Positions 49,401 through 60,142 are shown, numbered from the stretch's first letter. The stretch is 64,000 bases of DNA from Mycolicibacterium gilvum (GCF_900454025.1 NZ_UGQM01000001.1:3906001-3970000); one strand, 5' to 3'. Numbers and translations: made by a program. Notes: generated by a model not told the origin, from the letters alone.

Positions 49401-51702
49401 TGGTGTTGATGATCGTCTCGGTCGGACCGTAGAAGTTGTGCAGCAACGCGTCGAAGGTGGCGTGGAACCTGTCGGCGAGCTCGCCGGGCAGCGCCTCACC
49501 CCCGATCGGGACGCGCTCCAGCGTCCGCCACTGGTTCACCCCGGGCAGGGACAGGAACAATCCGAGCAGCGACGGCACGAAGTGCATCGCGGTGATGCCC
49601 TCCCGCTGCAGCAGTTCGGTCAGATAGGCCACGTCGGTGAGACCGTCCGGCTTCGGGATGACCAGGCGCCCACCGCAGGCCAGCGTTCCGAAGATCTCGC
49701 CGATGGACACGTCGAAACTCGGTGAGGCCACCTGCAGCAGCCGGTCGGATTCACTGATCTCGTATTCGTCCTTGAACCAGACGAAGTACTCCGCGACCGG
49801 ACGGTGCGGCACCGGCACACCCTTGGGCTGTCCGGTCGAACCGGAGGTGTAGATCAGGTAGGCCGCGTTCTCCGGCCGCAGCGGCCGGACCCGGACGTCG
49901 TCGGTGGGATTGTCGGTGCGATGGCCGTCCAACCCGGCGACGGGCTCGCGGATCACCAGCGTCGGGTCGGAGTCGCTGAGCACGAACGACATCCGGCCCT
50001 GCGGGTAGCTCGGATCGACCGGTAGATAGACCGCGCCGGCCTTGATGATCCCGAGGGCGGTGATCAGCAATTCGGGCGAGCGGTCCATCAGCACCGCGAC
50101 CCGGTCCTCGGCACCGATCCCCTGACCGATCAGCCAGTGCGCGACCCGGTTGGCCGATTCGTTGATCTCGCGGTAGGTGTACCGCCGGCCCTCGTACACG
50201 ACCGCGACGGTGTCGGGGGTCAGGTCGGTGCGGGCCTCGATCAGCTCACCGATGGTGGCAGCCGGCACGTCGAACTCGGGACCATGCGATACCCGGCGCA
50301 GCCATTCGGCGTCGTCGCCATCCATCAGCTCCAACCTGGAGAGCACCGTGTCCGGTTGTGCGACAGCCGCTTCGAGCAGCACCACGTAGTGGTCGAGCAT
50401 CTGCGTGACGAGAGTGTCGTCGAGCACCTCGACCAGAAACTCGGCCTCCACCACGGCACCGGACTCGTGCAGCTCCACCATCAGCCCGAGCGGCAGCTGG
50501 GTGATCTGGCCCCGCAGCTCCGCGCGCCGGCACGTCACCCCGGGCGGGCTGAACCCGCCGCCGTCGGGTTCGCGGAAGCCGAAGCTGACCCGGCTCATCC
50601 GCTCGGCGCCGTGCCGGCGGTCCAGGTTGAGCTCGCGCACCACCCGGTCGAGATTCACCTGCTGATGGGCGAACGCGTCGAGTGCGAAGTCTCTTGTGCG
50701 GGAGAGCAGTTCGGTGAATGTCTGCATCGGCTGCGGCCGCAGTCGCATCACCGCGCTGTTGCCGTGGTAGCCGATCACGTCCTCGCTGTCGGGCCCGCGC
50801 AGCAGCACCGGGCTCGCGATCAGGACGTCGTCGGCGTGGGTGTACCGGTGCAGGAGCGCCCCGAACGCGGCCAGCATCACCATGTACGGCGTCGCACCGG
50901 CCTCGCGGGCGGCCACGCGCACACGCTCCACGGTGTCGGCCGACAGTGTCGCCGTGACACGTCGGCAGCGCCATGTCGTGGGTACCGCCGACCCGTGCGG
51001 CCCCGGAAGCTCCAGTGGCTCGGGCAGATCGGTCATCGCCGAGCGCCAGAACCGCAGATCCTCGTCCGAGGTGGGCGGTTCTACGACCGGCGCGGGGGTC
51101 GGTCCGAGTTCGGCGCCGGTGTAGGCGCGGGTCAGATCGGCGAAGAACACCCGCCAGCAGCCGTCGTCCCACGCGATGTGGTGGACGACGAGCAGCATGA
51201 TGTACTCGGCGGGCGCGGTGCGCGCCACGGTGATCCGCAGCGGCGACTCGGTCGCGAGGTCGAACGGTGTGCCGAACTCCCGCTGCGCCAACACCTCCAG
51301 GCGTAGCCGGCGCGCGTGCTCGGACAGCTCCGAGATGTCCTGGACCGTCCACCCCGGCAGCAGGTCGTCGTGCACCGTACGCTGCGGCTCTCCGGCCTCG
51401 TCGGCGGCAAAAGTCGTGCGCAGCACGGGGTGCCGGCGGGCCACGGCCGTGACGGCGTCGTGCAGTCGGGCCAGATCCACCTCGCCGGAGATCCGATAGG
51501 ACAGGCACACGTTGAGCAGGACGCCGCTCGGGTCGACGGAGTGCACGAACCACATGCGCTTCTGCCCGTCGGTGAACTCGCCCCGTGCGGGGTCCGCGGC
51601 GACGGCCACCGGCTCGGCGGGGTCCTGCTCACGCAGCCCCGATCCGGCGAGTCGCCGGCGAAGCAGCTCCAGGCGCCGGGCGTCCAGGTCTGTGTCAGTC
51701 AC
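46414..51702 (-). CDS. mbtE: Mycobactin NRPS MbtE (C-A-PCP-C-[A remnant]-PCP)
   Basis: A 1762-residue protein. Domains: C1 at 43-470 (HHIAWDDG 174-181); A at 485-965 ([11 protein letters not shown] about 619-629, YRSGD); PCP1 at about 975-1045 (GGHS); C2 at 1065-1490 (HHIAADHW 1194-1201); then about 1515-1640 looks like the C-terminal subdomain of an A domain with the N-terminal core gone ([19 protein letters not shown], ..YVVPSE.., [15 protein letters not shown]); PCP2 at 1650-1725 (GGDS about 1683-1686). It activates the first N-acyl-hydroxylysine. Overlaps mbtD and mbtF by 4 bases. Confidence 0.94.
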   Translation of the reverse strand: MTDTDLDARRLELLRRRLAGSGLREQDPAEPVAVAADPARGEFTDGQKRMWFVHSVDPSGVLLNVCLSYRISGEVDLARLHDAVTAVARRHPVLRTTFAADEAGEPQRTVHDDLLPGWTVQDISELSEHARRLRLEVLAQREFGTPFDLATESPLRITVARTAPAEYIMLLVVHHIAWDDGCWRVFFADLTRAYTGAELGPTPAPVVEPPTSDEDLRFWRSAMTDLPEPLELPGPHGSAVPTTWRCRRVTATLSADTVERVRVAAREAGATPYMVMLAAFGALLHRYTHADDVLIASPVLLRGPDSEDVIGYHGNSAVMRLRPQPMQTFTELLSRTRDFALDAFAHQQVNLDRVVRELNLDRRHGAERMSRVSFGFREPDGGGFSPPGVTCRRAELRGQITQLPLGLMVELHESGAVVEAEFLVEVLDDTLVTQMLDHYVVLLEAAVAQPDTVLSRLELMDGDDAEWLRRVSHGPEFDVPAATIGELIEARTDLTPDTVAVVYEGRRYTYREINESANRVAHWLIGQGIGAEDRVAVLMDRSPELLITALGIIKAGAVYLPVDPSYPQGRMSFVLSDSDPTLVIREPVAGLDGHRTDNPTDDVRVRPLRPENAAYLIYTSGSTGQPKGVPVPHRPVAEYFVWFKDEYEISESDRLLQVASPSFDVSIGEIFGTLACGGRLVIPKPDGLTDVAYLTELLQREGITAMHFVPSLLGLFLSLPGVNQWRTLERVPIGGEALPGELADRFHATFDALLHNFYGPTETIINTTRYKVEGTQGSRIVPIGTPKINTTVHLLDDALRPVPVGAIGEIYIGGGHVARGYHRRPALTAERFVADPFTVGGRLYRSGDLARRNADGDLEFVGRADDQVKIRGFRIELGEVAAAISVDPSVGQAVVLGQDLPGLGMSLVGYVTPAAGEDVDLARVRERVAAALPDYMTPAGYVVLDEIPITAHGKIDRAALPLPEITTATDYREPQTETEQHLAQLFSELLGVARVGVDDSFFELGGHSLLATKLVSAVRSRCGVDMEIREIFELGTVARLAERVDELAAGGSAPLRPRLLAVPHDGPAPMSAAQLRQWFQYRIEGPGPVNNVPFAARFAGPCDVDALIEAVRDVVNRHESLRTTFCEIDGVPYQLVNAPDPGFPVRRDSGPDDAWLVGALDDERRRVFDLENQWPIRVAVLSIPGEHALSVVVHHIAADHWSGGVLFTELLTAYRARRAGEAPTWAPLPVQYADYAAWQSALLADDSGIVAAQRRYWTQQLEGLSAETGLQPDLVRPSVPSGAADAVEFTLDAGIREKLVTLSREVGATEFMLLQAAVAVTLYKAGEGPDIPLGTPVAGRTESELDQLIGFFINILVLRNDLRDNPSLRDVGFRSREMALAAYAHQDLPFDQVVDAVSPVRSLSRNPLFGVVVHVRDELPQDRVIATGPDGETTFTALEPTFDMAHADLSVNFFAGENGYRGHVIYRTELYTRATAERFAGWLSAVITAFADDPERRVDDVVIAEPVRPGAGAEAVLLDGAGHPVPVGVVADVHYTGAPDRRGDRARWTEDGRLQYVERVDHDLEAALAAVPGVAAAAVRTWEIGHRTAVVGYVVPSEPVDDPASFAETVRAAVAPESAPTSITVLDALPATRRALPAPRVGGPSEPARTDTEKALVGMLADVLVELHDGTGIGRFDDFFELGGDSILAVQLAARAKQAGLRLSARMVFEHPVVHDLAVALDTAKTPEVADVRHDPMSASGLTPEELAMVATSWAAEQDGSP

Positions 51703-54581
51703 GCGGGGATCTCATTCCTCTGTGGTTCGTCGTCCAGGCCGGTGATCAACTCGGCGCCGGTCATACCGCCGAGCATCGCGGCCAGCGGCACCGACCTGCC
51801 GGTGGCCCGGCGGAGTCTCTTTCGCAGGTCGAGGGCGAGAAGCGAATCCACGCCCATGTCGAGCAGGGAGGCGTCGAGGTCGACGCCGGCCGGCTCGATG
51901 CCCAGCACCGAGGTCAGTTCGGCCAGCACCACCGCAGTGGTATCGCCGCCCGAGGCCGGTGACGTCGCCGTCGGGGGCGCCGGGTCGTCGCGGAAGATCT
52001 GCAGGCGTGCCCGGTCTGCGCTGTAGACGATCGGGTCGCCCGGTAGGTCGCGCAGACTCGCGGCGACCGCGTCATCGGGATCCAGCGGTACCAGCCCCGA
52101 GCGGCCGATCAGGTTCACGGACTCCTCGTCGACGATGCCGGTCCCGAACAGACCGAACCGGACGGCGGCGCAGCGGATGCCCTCGGCACGCATCTGTGCG
52201 GCCGTAACGTCGACGAGGCGGTTGGCCGCGGCGTACGCCGCGTGGCCGCGGCCACCCCAGAGCCCGGACACGGAGCTGCACACCAGCATTCGAGCACCGG
52301 GGCGCCGCGGCCAGGCCTCGGCGATCCGGAACAGGCCTTCGACCTTGGCGGCCGCGGTGTCGGCGAAGGCGGCGGCCGACAGCGTGTCGTGCTCCGCGAA
52401 CTGCGCGGTCCCGGCGGCGTGGATCATCAGAGTGGCCCCGTCCCCGCCGAATTCGGCCGCGGCGACAGCCAGGGCCACGGGATCGGTGACGTCGCAACAT
52501 ACTGTCTGAACGCCGGGGCCGCTTGCCGCGCTGCCCATTGCGCCGTGGCGGCTGAGCAGCGTGATGCGCCGTGCTCCCCGCTCGGCCAGGTGGCGGGCGT
52601 AATGCTGACCGACCGTGCCGCTGCCTCCGGTGATCACGACGTGGTCGAGTGCTCCCGGGTCGTCGGCCCACGACTCCGGGGTGGTGACGGTCTCGTGTTC
52701 GGTGCGCGCGAACACCGCCGGCATTCCGTCGATGTCGCGCAGGGCGAGGTCGTCTCCGCCACCGAGAACCGCGTCGAGTGCCGCCGAGGCGGCGGCCTCG
52801 TCGAGGACGACCGGCGGGAGGTCGAGGTGCCGGAATGCGCGGTCGGGGTACTCGAAACCGATGCTGCGGTGCATCGCCGCCAGCGCGGCCTGCGCGGGGC
52901 GCGGGGTCGGATCGCCGGTGAGTTGTTCTGCCGCGGTGGTGACGAGCCACAGATCGCGGCAGTCCGTTCCCACGTCGTCGGGGTAACGCAGCAGGCCGTC
53001 ATCGATCAGTGCGGTCAGGGCGGCGACGGACTCGCGCACATCGGGGTCACCGAGGTTCGGCGCGACGGCCAGCACGAGGTCGGCGTCGTGCACCGGGGTC
53101 GACACCATGCCGGGATGGTGGTCGACAGCGTCGCGCAGCAGATCACCCAGCCCGCCGCGGGGCCCGGCGAGATCGAGCACAGCCGTGCGCCGCAGAGCCA
53201 GGCCGCGCTCCGCCGGCCGGTGGGGTTCCCAGGCTTCGGTCGCCAGTGTGAGTGACGGTGGCGCAGGCAGAGGTTGCGGCAGCGCCCACAGGTGCACCGA
53301 GCGCATCGGCGCGTTCGGGAATCCCCGCAGCGCCGGACGCGTGGTGTCGATGACGTCGTGCCACGGGAATTCGGCATCGTGCGCGGCGACCGTGGCGATT
53401 CCGGCGGACAGCGTCTCCACCAGCGGTGCGTCCCGCCGGCCGGATCCGACGGTGAGCGCATCGCCGGCACTCTGGCCGAGGGAGAACAGCAGCGCCGGGT
53501 GTGCCGACATCTCGACGAACAGGTTCGCACCCGCTCGGACCGCGGCCGCGGCCGCGCGGTCGAACCGAACGGTGTTGCGCAGGTTGGCAAACCAGTAGTC
53601 GGCGAAGTCTGTCTCGGGCGGCACGGCCTCCCCGGTCGCCGAACCGAGGAACGGGATCGCCGTCTGCTGGAAACGTGCCGGGGCCAGCAGCCGGACGAAA
53701 TCGGCGCGCAGACCGTCCAGCAGGCTGGTGTGGGCCGGGAACGCCATGGTGACGGAGCGGGCGAACACCCCGCGCGAGGAGGCCTGCGCGAGCAGCGCGT
53801 CGACGGCGTCGCGCTCACCGGACACCCCCACCGACGAGGCGGCGTTGACGACGGCCAGTTCCAGCCAGCCGGGGACGGATTCGATCAACGACTGCGCGTC
53901 CTCGGGAGTGAGGCCGAGTACCGCCATTCCGTAGCCGTCGGCGAGCCCCTCCAGCACCGTCGCCCGGGCGATGACCACCGCCGCCGCCTCAGCCAGCGTG
54001 ATCGCGCCGGCGACATGGGCCGCCGCGACCTCGCCGAGGCTGTGCCCGACGGTCATGTCGGGCGCGACGCCGTGGGCCCGCCACACCGCGGTCAGCGCGA
54101 CCGCATGGGTGAACTGGGCGGCCTGTGCCTCGACCTGGGACCCGGTGACGGCTGCCGCGTCGGTGAGGTACCGCAGCGGGGACGGCGCGCCGGCCGCGGT
54201 GAACGCGGCCGCGCACACATCGGCCGCCTGCCGGTAGTCGCGCAGCGTCCGGTACGCCTCGGCCCCCATCGCGGGCCACTGGTTGCCCTGACCGGGGTAG
54301 ACGAACGCGCGCCGGTGCGCGTCGGGCTCGGCAGACCGGCTGACCAACGGGTGCTCCTGCCCGGCCGCGAGTGCGCTCAGGGCATCGGCGAGCTCGCTCC
54401 GGTCGGCGGCACGCACCACTGCCCGGTGCCTGTTGCGCCGACGCACCCGCAGCAGGGTGGCCGCGACGGCGTCGACCTCCGGTGCGCTGTCGAGGAAGCC
54501 GAGCAGGCGACGTGCGTCCTCGCCGATCAGTTCCTCGGCATGTGCGCTCAGCAACACCGGGATCCGGCCGTCGGGCAGCAT
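51699..54581 (-). CDS. mbtD: Mycobactin PKS MbtD (AT-KR-ACP)
   Basis: A 960-residue protein. AT at about 93-380 (GQGNQWPAMG, then VGHSLGEVAAAH with the active Ser at 181); KR at about 605-790 (VVITGGSGTVGQHYARHLAE and the SSVSGLWGG/AYAAANR Ser and Tyr region); ACP at about 870-945 (DMGVDSLLAL). It has no KS: the separate MbtC supplies it. Together they make the short beta-hydroxy acid between the two lysines. Starts in TGATG with mbtC. Confidence 0.93.
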   Translation of the reverse strand: MLPDGRIPVLLSAHAEELIGEDARRLLGFLDSAPEVDAVAATLLRVRRRNRHRAVVRAADRSELADALSALAAGQEHPLVSRSAEPDAHRRAFVYPGQGNQWPAMGAEAYRTLRDYRQAADVCAAAFTAAGAPSPLRYLTDAAAVTGSQVEAQAAQFTHAVALTAVWRAHGVAPDMTVGHSLGEVAAAHVAGAITLAEAAAVVIARATVLEGLADGYGMAVLGLTPEDAQSLIESVPGWLELAVVNAASSVGVSGERDAVDALLAQASSRGVFARSVTMAFPAHTSLLDGLRADFVRLLAPARFQQTAIPFLGSATGEAVPPETDFADYWFANLRNTVRFDRAAAAAVRAGANLFVEMSAHPALLFSLGQSAGDALTVGSGRRDAPLVETLSAGIATVAAHDAEFPWHDVIDTTRPALRGFPNAPMRSVHLWALPQPLPAPPSLTLATEAWEPHRPAERGLALRRTAVLDLAGPRGGLGDLLRDAVDHHPGMVSTPVHDADLVLAVAPNLGDPDVRESVAALTALIDDGLLRYPDDVGTDCRDLWLVTTAAEQLTGDPTPRPAQAALAAMHRSIGFEYPDRAFRHLDLPPVVLDEAAASAALDAVLGGGDDLALRDIDGMPAVFARTEHETVTTPESWADDPGALDHVVITGGSGTVGQHYARHLAERGARRITLLSRHGAMGSAASGPGVQTVCCDVTDPVALAVAAAEFGGDGATLMIHAAGTAQFAEHDTLSAAAFADTAAAKVEGLFRIAEAWPRRPGARMLVCSSVSGLWGGRGHAAYAAANRLVDVTAAQMRAEGIRCAAVRFGLFGTGIVDEESVNLIGRSGLVPLDPDDAVAASLRDLPGDPIVYSADRARLQIFRDDPAPPTATSPASGGDTTAVVLAELTSVLGIEPAGVDLDASLLDMGVDSLLALDLRKRLRRATGRSVPLAAMLGGMTGAELITGLDDEPQRNEIPA

Positions 54582-55888
54582 CACGACGTCCCGCCGTCCG
54601 GTACGGCCACGATGGCGTGCGCATTCGCACCGCTCATCCCGAACGCCGACACGGCGGCAAGCCGGCGGCCGTCGACCGCCGGCCACCGGGTGAGCTTCGT
54701 GGCGAGCGTCAACCCCTGGGTCTCCCAGTCGATCTCACGGCTGGGCTGATCGGTGTGCAGGCTCCGCGGGATCGCGGCGTGCTCCGCAGCGACCAGGACC
54801 TTGGCGAGCCCGAGCGGGCCCGCGGCGGCCTGGGCGTGTCCGATATTGGACTTCACCGATCCGAGCACTCCCCCGCTTCCGGGTCGGGTGGCTCCGTACG
54901 TCGTTGCCAGCGAGTGCAATTCGGTGCGGTCGCCGAGCCTGGTGCCGGTACCGTGACCCTCGATCATGCCGATCTGGTCGGGGCGCACACCCGCGAGGTC
55001 CAGGGTCCGCCGGAACAGTCGGGCCTGGGCGTCGCCGCTGGGAGCGGTCATGCCCTTGGTGCGGCCGTCGGAATTGACACCGCTGGCGAGGATCTCGGCG
55101 AGCACCGGATACCCCTCGCGTTGCGCGACCGACCGCCGGGTCAGCACGAACATCGCCGCGCCTTCGGCCCAGACGGTGCCGCTGGCGTGTGCGCTGTAGG
55201 GACGGCAGTGCCCGTCATCGGAAAGGGCGTGCTGACTGGAGAATTCGACGAAGTAGCCGGGTGACCCGAGCACGCAGACACCGCCGGTGAGCGCGACGTC
55301 GCAGTCCCCCGCCCGCAGCGCCGAGACGGCGACGTGCAGCGCCGCCAACCCGCCGGTGCACGACGCGTCGATCGTCAGCGCAGGCCCGCCGAGACCCAGC
55401 ACGTAGGCGATGCGTCCGGAGATCGCACCGAGCGTGGTCCCGGTGAGCAGATGCCCACTGTGGGCGGTGAACTCTGCCAGGTCCCCGCCGTAGCCGAGGT
55501 AGGAGGCGCCGACGTAGCAGCCGACCTCCCGACCGGCCAGCGTGTCCGGGTTGATGCCGGCGTTCTCCAGCGCACGCCAGGCGACGCGCAGCGCAACCCG
55601 CTGCTGCGGGTCGATCGCGACAGCCTCCCGTGGGGAGATACCGAAGAACTCCGGATCGAATTGCGCCGCGCCCGCCAGGAATCCACCACGGTCGTGGATA
55701 CGTTTGAAACCCTCGCGCCGCGACCCGTCCAGAAGGTCGCGCACCGCCCAGCCGCGGTCGGTCGGGAAGGGGCCGAGAACCTCCCGCTCCTCGGCCAGCA
55801 TCGCCCAGTAGGCATCCGGGGTGTCGATGCCCCCGGGCGCCTCCAGCGCCATGCCGGCGATGACGACCGGATCCCCACTAACCCGCAC
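54581..55888 (-). CDS. mbtC: Mycobactin beta-ketoacyl synthase MbtC
   Basis: A 435-residue stand-alone KS. The active Cys is in DASCTGGLAALHV, and the His pair is in EGHGTGTRLGD and KSNIGHAQAAAGP, so all three catalytic residues are present. The nucleophile motif differs from the common TACSSS (here ASCTGG). Works with MbtD. GTG start; overlaps mbtT by 11 bases. Confidence 0.93.
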   Translation of the reverse strand: MRVSGDPVVIAGMALEAPGGIDTPDAYWAMLAEEREVLGPFPTDRGWAVRDLLDGSRREGFKRIHDRGGFLAGAAQFDPEFFGISPREAVAIDPQQRVALRVAWRALENAGINPDTLAGREVGCYVGASYLGYGGDLAEFTAHSGHLLTGTTLGAISGRIAYVLGLGGPALTIDASCTGGLAALHVAVSALRAGDCDVALTGGVCVLGSPGYFVEFSSQHALSDDGHCRPYSAHASGTVWAEGAAMFVLTRRSVAQREGYPVLAEILASGVNSDGRTKGMTAPSGDAQARLFRRTLDLAGVRPDQIGMIEGHGTGTRLGDRTELHSLATTYGATRPGSGGVLGSVKSNIGHAQAAAGPLGLAKVLVAAEHAAIPRSLHTDQPSREIDWETQGLTLATKLTRWPAVDGRRLAAVSAFGMSGANAHAIVAVPDGGTS

Positions 55889-56618
55889 GGATCAGCTCCG
55901 CGACCGCCTCGGCGTGTCCGGTGATGTAGAAGTGTCCGCCCTCGAACAGGTCCCGGGTGAAGCGGCCCTCGGTGTGGCCCTGCCACTTCGTCAGCATGTC
56001 GGGTGAGATCCGGTGGTCCCCGTGGGCGCCGAGGGTGCGGATGTCGGCGTGGACACGGACATCCGGCGGGCACGCGTAGCGGTTGAAGGCCTGGTAGTCG
56101 GCCGAGACCGCCATCAGCAGGAGCTCGACGAAGTCCTCGTCGGCGAGCAGCCGGGCGTCGGTGCCGCCGAGATCCACCATGTGCGCGAGCACTTCGCGGT
56201 CGGTGGTCGGCAGCCGCGGTGACGCGGCGACCGCCGACGGCGCCTCGCTGGCGGACACCCACAGCCGCTGGACGTCGACGCCGTGGCCCTCGGCGATCCG
56301 GGCGAACTCGAACGCCACCACGGCGCCCAGGCAGTGCCCGAACAGTTGCAGTGGCGCGATCCCCGACCAGTCCCCGGCGTCGAAGAGGTCCTGCGCCAGC
56401 TCCTCGACGGTGGCGGCCGCCGGATGGGACAGCCGTTCAGCGCGTCGCGGATACTGCATGACATAGGCGTCGGTCCCGCGCGCGGCGAACGCGGTGGCCA
56501 ACCCGCGGTAGGCGGCCGCGGCGCCGCCCGCGTGCGGGAACACGAGGATGCCGCCCGACCCTGGGGAGGCGGCCGGGAAGCGTTTGATCCACGGCTTGAA
56601 ACCCACGTGTGTCGTCAC
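55878..56618 (-). CDS. mbtT: Type II thioesterase MbtT
   Basis: A 246-residue alpha/beta hydrolase with the Ser elbow GHCLGA (about 93-98), an oxyanion stretch FPHAGGAA at the start, Asp near the GDHRISPD region and His in EGGHFYITGH near the end. Type II thioesterases remove wrong acyl groups from carrier domains. In M. tuberculosis a thioesterase is part of MbtB, here it is separate, as I recall for M. smegmatis. GTGA overlap with mbtB. Confidence 0.93.
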   Translation of the reverse strand: MTTHVGFKPWIKRFPAASPGSGGILVFPHAGGAAAAYRGLATAFAARGTDAYVMQYPRRAERLSHPAAATVEELAQDLFDAGDWSGIAPLQLFGHCLGAVVAFEFARIAEGHGVDVQRLWVSASEAPSAVAASPRLPTTDREVLAHMVDLGGTDARLLADEDFVELLLMAVSADYQAFNRYACPPDVRVHADIRTLGAHGDHRISPDMLTKWQGHTEGRFTRDLFEGGHFYITGHAEAVAELIRAG

Positions 56619-59600
56619 TGCGCCGCTGTGGTTTCCAGCGTCGACACCACGTCCGCGGCATCCATGCGCGCAACGTCGAGATACATCTCGGCCACCTTCT
56701 CCAGTCGCTCGTCACGGGCGGTCAGCCGCTCCGCGAGCGCCGACACGGTGCGGGCGCCGAAGATGTCGGCGACGGCCACCGTCGACGTGTCCAGCCAGGT
56801 CCTGATCCGTGACACCGCCTGCGTGGCCAGCACCGAATCGCCGCCGCAGGCGAAGAAGTCGTCGTCGGCTCCCAGTGCCACACCGTCGAGCACCCCGCCG
56901 AGGATGTCGGCGAGCGCACACTCCAGCGATGTCACCGGGGCTCGATGGGCCCTGCTCTGCGGCGAGCGCGCCTGTCCGAGCAGCTTCGCGACTGCCTGAC
57001 GGTCGATCTTGCCGCCGGCGGTGAACGGGATCCGTGGGGCCGGCTCGACGATCTTCGGGATCATGTGCGGCGCGACCAGCTGCCCCATCGCCGCGATGAC
57101 CCCGGCCGCGTCGACGGCCGCACCGGCGACCGGTTCGATCAGGGCCGCCAACACGTCCCGGCCGCCGTCGGCCGGGACCATCGCAGCGACCGCCGACTCG
57201 ACGCCCGGGATGCGGCGCAATGCGGACTCGACCTCGCCCAGCTCGACGCGGTAACCGCTGATCTTCACCCGGTGGTCGACGCGCCCGACGAACTCGATGA
57301 CGCCTCCGGTGCGGTACCTGACGAGATCACCTGTGCGATACCAGTTCTGATCCTGGTAGCGGACGAAGCGTTCCGCGGTCAGATCGGGGCGTGCGCAGTA
57401 GCCGCGGGCGATTCCGCGGCCCCCCACCCACAGCTCGCCGGGCACCCAGTCGGGACAGTCGCGGCCGTCCGGTCCGACGACACGGCATGCGTTGTTGGGC
57501 AGCGGCACGCCGAGCGGGATCGACGTCCACTCCTGCGGGATGTCCCCGACGATCTCGCAGATCGTGTTGTGTGTCGCGGTCTCGGTGGCGCCTCCGAGAC
57601 CCGCGAAACGCATGCCGGGAGCCCGCTTCCGCAGCGCCCGGACCATGTCGGGGCGCACCCAGTCGCCGCCGGTGGGAACCACCCGCACCGACGACAGGTC
57701 GCCGCCGACCTCGGTCAGCATCTCCAGCCAACCGGGCATGAAGTGCAGCACCGTGACGCCGTGCTGCTCGATCAGGTGGGCCCAGACCTCGGCGTCGCGC
57801 CGGTGCTCCTCGTCGACGACCACGATCGAGCCCCCGGCGCGCAGCATGCCGAAGACGTCGAGGACGGACAGGTCGCATTCCAGCGTCGACAGGGCCAGAC
57901 AACGGTCGTCGGGGCCGATCTCGAAGTGGCCGTTGATGAATTCGACAGTGTTCATCGACGCGGCGTGGGTCATCTCGACGCCCTTGGGCTCACCCGTGGA
58001 GCCGGACGTGAACAGGATGTAGGCCAGATCCGTCGGCTCCACCGCCGGCAGCGTGAAGCCGGTCGCGCGCCGGCCCACCCGGATCGCCTCCTGCACGGTC
58101 AGGGAGCACATCGTCGTCACGGGCTCGTCCCCGCACACCAAGGCCATCCGCACCCGCCCGTTGGCGAGCATGCGCGTGGCACGCTCGGCCGGATGTTCGA
58201 CCCCGACCGGGACGTACACCGCGCCGAGCGCGGAGATCGCCAGCAGAGCGATCACCTGTTCGTGGTTCTTCGGCCCCATCACCGCGACCGCGTCGCCGTG
58301 CCGGATGCCGGCGACCTGCAGCGCGGCCGCGACGTCGAGAACCGTGGCCCTCAATTCTCCGTAGGTCAGCGCACCGTCGTGCGACCACACCGCGGGGGCA
58401 TCCGGACGGGCCTGCGCGCGGCGGAAGAAGCCGTCGTGCAGGGTGTCTCCGCTCGCCGCGTCGGCCACCGTGTTGACCGCGTCGCGCGCCGCCTGCTGAT
58501 CTGCCGGCACAGCCGTCGGATCGATGGTGTCCCAGGCGGATTCGTCGGTCGCGAGACGTTCCAGCTCGGCGATGTGGTGGGCGAACATCGCGTCGGCGAC
58601 GCCGGGGCGGAACGCGTCCTCGCGGGTGTCCCAGTTGATCATCAGGCCTTCGGCCACCGGGGTCGCCTGCGCGTCGAGCAGCACCTGCGGGCCCTGCGAG
58701 ATCGTCCACACCGGCCGGCCGAAGTGCTCGGTCACCTTGCCCGCGAACAGATCTCCGAGGCCGATCGCGCTGGTGTAGACGATGGGGGCCAGCACGGGCG
58801 TGCCGTGATGACGGGTCAGGTCACGCAGCACCGACAGGCCCGAGTAGCCGGCATGCCGCGCGGTCGCGTGCAGCGTCTCCTGCAGCACCCGGCAGCGTGC
58901 GAGCGGGGTGTCGGCGCCGGTGAGGTCCACGTCGAGCATCAGCGACGAGGTGAAGTCGCCGACGAGCTTGTCGACGTCGGGGTGGAACTGCTCGCGGCCG
59001 AACATGGGGAGGTTCAACAGGAATCGACGCTGGGTCGACCAGCGGGCGAGCGTGCCGGCATACGACGCCGCGACGGCCATCGCCGGTGTGATCCCGCGGC
59101 GCTGCGCGGCGGCGAACAGCGCGTCACGGGCCGCGACGTCGAGGATGTGCCAGCGCCGACGGGACCGTTTCGGGTCCTGCTGCTCGGCCCGCGGCACCAG
59201 CGGCAGCGTGGGACCTTCCGGGAGTTCGGGGATGCGCTCGGCCCACCAGCGGCGGTCCTCGTCGGACTCCGCGGTCGTGGCCGCCAGCTCCGCGCGGTAC
59301 TCGCGGTAGGTGTAGCCGAGTTCGGGAAGGTCTGCGCCGCTGTAGAACTCGGCCAGGTCGGCCATGAAATTGCGGTAGCTCACCGCGTCGGAGGCCTGCA
59401 TGTCCATGTCGACGTGCACTCGGGTCCGACCGTCGGCCAGCAGCGACAGCGAGAGTTGCAGCACCTCGCCGTGCAGCATCTGGTGCGACTTCTCGTGGCG
59501 GATCTCGTCGAGACGGTGTTCGGCCGTCGCGGCGTCGAGGTCGCGGAGGTCGTAGACGGTGACAGGAAGACCGCGATCGCTGATGCGCTGCATGCCGTCG

Positions 59601-60079
59601 GGCAGGATCTCCACCCGCAGCATCGGGTGCCGCTGCGCCAGTCGGCCCGCGGCCTCACGAAGGCGGACGGGATCCACTCCGGCGCCGTCGAACTCCACGT
59701 ACAGGTGGGCGCCGACGCCGCCGAGTTGCTGATCGTCGTTGCGGCCGACCCACATCGCGTGCTGGATCGGTGCGAGCGGGAAGGTATCGGACACGTCGTC
59801 GCCGTGGACATTCGGCGCCGCCGTCTCGTCGACGATCGGAGGGGCCGAGCGGTCGGCCACCAGTTCCGTCCATGCCGCCACGGTGGGGTTCGCCGCCAGC
59901 GCCGCGAAGCCGACGTCGATGCCCTGCCGGCGCCAGCGGCCCGACAGCGACATCATCCGGATCGAGTCGAGTCCGGAGGCGATCAGATCGGCTTCCGGAT
60001 CGAGGCCGCCCGGGTCGATGCCGAGGAGTTCGGCGACCTCGTCGCGGACAGACGGAGCGGTCGTCGACGCCACGCTCAC
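56615..60079 (-). CDS. mbtB: Mycobactin NRPS MbtB (ArCP-Cy-A-PCP)
   Basis: A 1154-residue protein. ArCP at about 5-75 (SGLDSIRMM; the aryl group from MbtA is loaded on this Ser); cyclisation domain at about 95-515 (its DxxxxD motif in DMDMQASDAVS); A at about 535-1035 (FTSGSTGEPKG, then EMTHAAS); PCP at about 1060-1130 (GGDSVLATQ). It adds Ser or Thr and closes the oxazoline. GTG at 60079 has AGGAGG four bases before; GTGs at 60097 and 60073 are alternatives. First gene of the 19.5-kb operon. It ends without a TE domain. Confidence 0.94.
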   Translation of the reverse strand: MSVASTTAPSVRDEVAELLGIDPGGLDPEADLIASGLDSIRMMSLSGRWRRQGIDVGFAALAANPTVAAWTELVADRSAPPIVDETAAPNVHGDDVSDTFPLAPIQHAMWVGRNDDQQLGGVGAHLYVEFDGAGVDPVRLREAAGRLAQRHPMLRVEILPDGMQRISDRGLPVTVYDLRDLDAATAEHRLDEIRHEKSHQMLHGEVLQLSLSLLADGRTRVHVDMDMQASDAVSYRNFMADLAEFYSGADLPELGYTYREYRAELAATTAESDEDRRWWAERIPELPEGPTLPLVPRAEQQDPKRSRRRWHILDVAARDALFAAAQRRGITPAMAVAASYAGTLARWSTQRRFLLNLPMFGREQFHPDVDKLVGDFTSSLMLDVDLTGADTPLARCRVLQETLHATARHAGYSGLSVLRDLTRHHGTPVLAPIVYTSAIGLGDLFAGKVTEHFGRPVWTISQGPQVLLDAQATPVAEGLMINWDTREDAFRPGVADAMFAHHIAELERLATDESAWDTIDPTAVPADQQAARDAVNTVADAASGDTLHDGFFRRAQARPDAPAVWSHDGALTYGELRATVLDVAAALQVAGIRHGDAVAVMGPKNHEQVIALLAISALGAVYVPVGVEHPAERATRMLANGRVRMALVCGDEPVTTMCSLTVQEAIRVGRRATGFTLPAVEPTDLAYILFTSGSTGEPKGVEMTHAASMNTVEFINGHFEIGPDDRCLALSTLECDLSVLDVFGMLRAGGSIVVVDEEHRRDAEVWAHLIEQHGVTVLHFMPGWLEMLTEVGGDLSSVRVVPTGGDWVRPDMVRALRKRAPGMRFAGLGGATETATHNTICEIVGDIPQEWTSIPLGVPLPNNACRVVGPDGRDCPDWVPGELWVGGRGIARGYCARPDLTAERFVRYQDQNWYRTGDLVRYRTGGVIEFVGRVDHRVKISGYRVELGEVESALRRIPGVESAVAAMVPADGGRDVLAALIEPVAGAAVDAAGVIAAMGQLVAPHMIPKIVEPAPRIPFTAGGKIDRQAVAKLLGQARSPQSRAHRAPVTSLECALADILGGVLDGVALGADDDFFACGGDSVLATQAVSRIRTWLDTSTVAVADIFGARTVSALAERLTARDERLEKVAEMYLDVARMDAADVVSTLETTAAQ

Positions 60080-60100
60080 CGAACCTCCTCTAGCCACCGC

Positions 60101-60106
60101 ATATTA
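60101..60106 (-). promoter_or_regulatory. -10 element of the mbtB operon
   Basis: On the minus strand TAATAT, of TAnnnT type, is placed so that transcription begins about 15 bases before mbtB, leaving room for AGGAGG. It overlaps the left end of the first IdeR-like box, so IdeR binding would block the polymerase. Confidence 0.5.
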
Positions 60107-60122
60107 AGTCAGGCTGCCCTAA
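60104..60122. promoter_or_regulatory. IdeR-like iron box 1, mbtB/mbtA promoter
   Basis: Fifteen of 19 positions agree with TTAGGTTAGGCTAACCTAA. It overlaps the mbtB -10 element. Iron-loaded IdeR is known to repress mbtA and mbtB in M. tuberculosis. High expectation of function from place and match. Confidence 0.78.
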
Positions 60123-60123
60123 C

Positions 60124-60142
60124 TTAGTGGAGGCTACCTTAT
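60124..60142. promoter_or_regulatory. IdeR-like iron box 2, mbtA side
   Basis: Thirteen of 19 positions fit the IdeR consensus, beginning 20 bases after box 1 (two helical turns). It overlaps TATATT (60140-60145), the -10 of mbtA. The tandem pair would close both divergent promoters together. Confidence 0.62.
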
